A stretch of DNA of 7,306 nt from Chlorobiota bacterium (GTDB lineage: Bacteria > Bacteroidota > Ignavibacteria > Kapaibacteriales > NICIL-2): positions 1 to 7,306 of the forward strand of contig RFIK01000136.1 in NCBI GenBank assembly GCA_003695605.1, in the 5' to 3' direction. Position 1 is the stretch's first letter; the number at the start of each line of letters is the position of its first letter. The notes under the pieces were generated by a model. It saw only the letters and a program-made list of their open reading frames with translations. It did not search any database and was not told the origin of the DNA. Shown in pieces: positions 4,954 to 7,306 of the stretch. A program made the translations under genes and the position numbers.

Positions 4954-7306
4954 ATGCAAACGCGACGCAGTAGAGTGCAACTCGTTTTTCTCCTGCTCAT
5001 TGCTAGTACAGTGGTCAGCGGAGCGCACGTGCGTGCCAACTCCAGCGCAGGCTCCGAGCATGCATCGGTGCAGCGCTATCTCTACGCTGCAACGATTCTT
5101 GACGATGGTGATGAAGAAGGCGGCATTGATTTGACTAGTCCCGAGGTCATCAAAAAAATCCGCATCATCAACCTTGGGCCAGTAGTCAACACACCATCGC
5201 TTGATTATGCCCCCACCGTGACAGCGGACGGGAAAACGCTGTACTTTGTCTCGGACCGCCCTGGCAGTATGCCCAATAAAGACGGTGATCCCTCGCACGA
5301 CTTCTGGGCTACGAAGAAACTTGAAAATCTCGACACGAATTTTTTCCCTCCATTCAACATTGATACGATCCACGCTTATGGGCCAGAGCTGAGCGTCAAC
5401 ACGATCTACAACGAAGGCGTCGCCTCGATCGCTGCTGACCGTCAAACGCTTGTGTTCACTGGCTGCAATCGCCCAGATGGGTTCGGGGATTGCGACCTCT
5501 ACATCGTGGATATCGAAGGCGATAAGTGGGGTAAACCTCGCAATCTCGGTCGGCAGGTCAACTCCGAGTACTGGGATTCGCAGCCTTCGATCACCAGCGA
5601 TAAAAGCCGCATTTACTTTGCATCCAACCGACCCGGCCCACATGGGGCTAAAAACATAGACATCTGGTACACCGATTTCGATGAAGAAACGAACCAATGG
5701 AAACCCGCACAAAACTTGACAGCCATCAACACCGATGGTGTTGACTGGTCACCGTTCATTGCTCCGGACAACATCACCCTCTTCTTTGCATCGAATGGAC
5801 ACAAGCCGAATATCGGTGGGCTCGATTTCTACTTTGTCAAGAAGACCGGTGTTGGTCCTGATGGGAAAGACACGTGGTCGAAGCCAACACACCTGCCTGC
5901 CCCGTTGAACACAACCGGTGACGAGAGCTTCCTCTCTATGCCTGCATCGGGCGATGTGATGTACTTTGCTTCGACGCGCAAGGATCTACCCGGCTATCAA
6001 GGCAAGCTCGATCTATTCATGGCATTTGTGCCGACATTCTTCCGCGCTGTGCAAGTGCGTGTCCAGGTGATTGATGAGTGCTCCGGTGAAAACATTCCTG
6101 CGACGCTCACGCTACGCAATCCACTCACTGGGCGTGTTGTGCGCGATAGCGTGACATTTACCGAAAAGGTCAAAGACTTTGTCTTCGGTAATGAAGCCTT
6201 CGGCACAAGTAAAGATCCCAACGTTACCATTGATTTGGAAATTGAAGCATCGAATCCCCTCTACAGTTCGAAGAAAGTTATCCAGCGTATTGCCAAACCG
6301 AAAATCACCCGCGATCGCGATGCAGCAGCCAAGCCCGATGAGTACGACGTCGTCATTCGTATGGGGCAGCGTCCAGTGCTCGATGCAGACATCGCCGAGT
6401 CCCAGTATGCCAAGCAAAATCCAAACGACCCCGAGATGCGGAATTTCCGGGGGCTTGTCATGCGACAAATCGCAACGATTACGCTCTACCCACTTCTCAA
6501 CTACGTTTTCTTTGATGTTGGCTCCAGTGAGATTCCCAAGCGATACATTCTCTTCCGCAACCCTGAACAAACGCAGAATTTCACCGATGAACGTATCCCG
6601 GGAGGCACACTCGAAAAGTATTACCACATTCTCAACATCTTCGGTTATCGGCTCCGCAAGCATCCAAACGCGACAATTGAAATCGTTGGCACAACCGATG
6701 ATGTCAATCCCGAAGAAAAGCAGGGTGGCCTCAAACTTGCAGAAGCACGCGCACGGAATGTGTATAACTACTTCCGAGACATTTGGGGCATCAGCGAAAA
6801 ACGCATGAAACTTACGTTCCTGACTCGCCCGAAGCGTCCCTCGAACATGAAGGACACGATGGGTATCGAGGAAAATCGCCGGGTCGAGATTCTCTGTGAA
6901 GATTGGGAGATCATCAAACCAATCCTCGACAAAGACCCGAAAGTGGTACCACAACCAGAGACGATGAACTTCGTCCTCAAGAACGGTATCGAGGATAAAC
7001 TTGTCGCCAAGCGTCGCATTGAAATCACCCGTGGTGACAAGCAGTGGAAAACAATCCTCACACGCGGAACGACAGAACCGACCGTCGAATGGGATTGGCA
7101 AAGCGAGGATGGTGTCTACCCCGATTCAACAAGTCGCATCGGCCAGCCAGGGCCGAAAGTCTCGACACTTGTCCCATTCAGTGCAAAGCTCGTTGTTACC
7201 AGCACCAGTGGTAAAGAGTGCGAATCTGACCCAATCACAATTCCGGTCAAGTACGTCTCGACAGCATCGCTCGGTGCTGAATACGGCGAGGAAAAAACAC
7301 TCGAGA
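4954..7306 (+). CDS. PD40 beta-propeller / OmpA-family envelope protein, PorE-like layout, C-terminus cut by window edge
   Basis: An exported protein that probably links the outer membrane or a surface machine to peptidoglycan. The 784 visible residues begin with a signal peptide (MQTRRSRVQLVFLLLIASTVVSG; possible cut after VRA at 28). It has no lipobox cysteine. Five PD40/WD40-like blades follow, with FxSxR-type ends: about 83-104 (YFVSDRPG), 154-173, 208-228 (YFASNRPG), 265-283 and 322-342. A carboxypeptidase-regulatory-like segment lies at about 363-447 (VQVIDECSGENIPATLTLRN). An OmpA_C-like domain spans about 514-648, with FFDVGSSEI, GTTDD (Asp582), LAEARARNV (Arg599) and ENRRVEI. Asp582 and Arg599 align with the diaminopimelate-binding Asp271 and Arg286 of E. 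coli OmpA. After it, at least 138 beta-rich residues continue to the edge, so the OmpA domain is not C-terminal. Propeller, regulatory-like domain and OmpA_C in this order recall PorE of the T9SS, but PorE is a lipoprotein with TPRs. An in-frame TGA at 4918 limits the start; the ATG at 4954 gives an RR n-region. Confidence 0.92.
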   Translation, partial: MQTRRSRVQLVFLLLIASTVVSGAHVRANSSAGSEHASVQRYLYAATILDDGDEEGGIDLTSPEVIKKIRIINLGPVVNTPSLDYAPTVTADGKTLYFVSDRPGSMPNKDGDPSHDFWATKKLENLDTNFFPPFNIDTIHAYGPELSVNTIYNEGVASIAADRQTLVFTGCNRPDGFGDCDLYIVDIEGDKWGKPRNLGRQVNSEYWDSQPSITSDKSRIYFASNRPGPHGAKNIDIWYTDFDEETNQWKPAQNLTAINTDGVDWSPFIAPDNITLFFASNGHKPNIGGLDFYFVKKTGVGPDGKDTWSKPTHLPAPLNTTGDESFLSMPASGDVMYFASTRKDLPGYQGKLDLFMAFVPTFFRAVQVRVQVIDECSGENIPATLTLRNPLTGRVVRDSVTFTEKVKDFVFGNEAFGTSKDPNVTIDLEIEASNPLYSSKKVIQRIAKPKITRDRDAAAKPDEYDVVIRMGQRPVLDADIAESQYAKQNPNDPEMRNFRGLVMRQIATITLYPLLNYVFFDVGSSEIPKRYILFRNPEQTQNFTDERIPGGTLEKYYHILNIFGYRLRKHPNATIEIVGTTDDVNPEEKQGGLKLAEARARNVYNYFRDIWGISEKRMKLTFLTRPKRPSNMKDTMGIEENRRVEILCEDWEIIKPILDKDPKVVPQPETMNFVLKNGIEDKLVAKRRIEITRGDKQWKTILTRGTTEPTVEWDWQSEDGVYPDSTSRIGQPGPKVSTLVPFSAKLVVTSTSGKECESDPITIPVKYVSTASLGAEYGEEKTLE

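Noticed and set aside
4933..5712. Long minus-strand open frame (259 codons) opposite the OmpA-family gene
   Set aside because: It lies wholly antisense to a frame with a signal peptide and clear PD40 blades. Its own translation shows no recognisable domain. It is explained as a shadow of the plus-strand codon pattern.
6112..7101. Long minus-strand open frame (329 codons) opposite the OmpA domain
   Set aside because: The plus strand here encodes an OmpA_C-like domain with conserved Asp, Arg and NRRVEI residues. The antisense translation resembles no family I know.

Overview
The window holds four protein-coding genes and no RNA genes, mobile elements or CRISPR arrays that I can see. It looks like a stretch of chromosome from a bacterium of the Bacteroidota/Chlorobiota/Ignavibacteriota (FCB) group. 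Four things point there: a C-terminal type IX secretion (T9SS) sorting domain on one secreted protein, a PD40-propeller/OmpA envelope protein of a kind common in that group, TAnnTTTG-type promoter boxes, and no Shine-Dalgarno sequence at any of the four starts. GC content looks a little above 50 percent by eye, which would suit a Chlorobi, Ignavibacteria or Kapabacteria-like lineage better than an AT-rich Bacteroides or Flavobacterium. That finer placement is inference only.

Left half, minus strand: a gene for a secreted PA-M28-PDZ metallopeptidase (2837 down to 1005) lies upstream of ahcY, encoding S-adenosylhomocysteine hydrolase (950 down, running off the left edge). The 54-base gap between them contains a perfect TAATTTTG box and a perfect TTTCAC-GCA-GTGAAA inverted repeat. 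ahcY therefore probably has its own promoter and possibly a 5' hairpin or operator.

Centre: a divergent intergenic region of about 150 bases (2838-2988) separates the peptidase from the rightward genes. It carries a good FCB-type promoter candidate, TTTG-N19-TAATTTTA, for the rightward gene.

Right half, plus strand: a secreted modular protein (signal peptide, CAP/SCP domain, SdrD-B-like domain, two FnIII-like domains, T9SS C-terminal domain) is followed after 123 bases by a large envelope protein (signal peptide, PD40 beta-propeller, carboxypeptidase-regulatory-like domain, OmpA_C-like peptidoglycan-binding domain, further beta-rich region), cut by the right edge. The second protein's domain order resembles the T9SS component PorE without its TPR region and lipobox. 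A T9SS cargo next to a PorE-like protein is the most interesting juxtaposition here, but nothing in the window demands a wholly new system.
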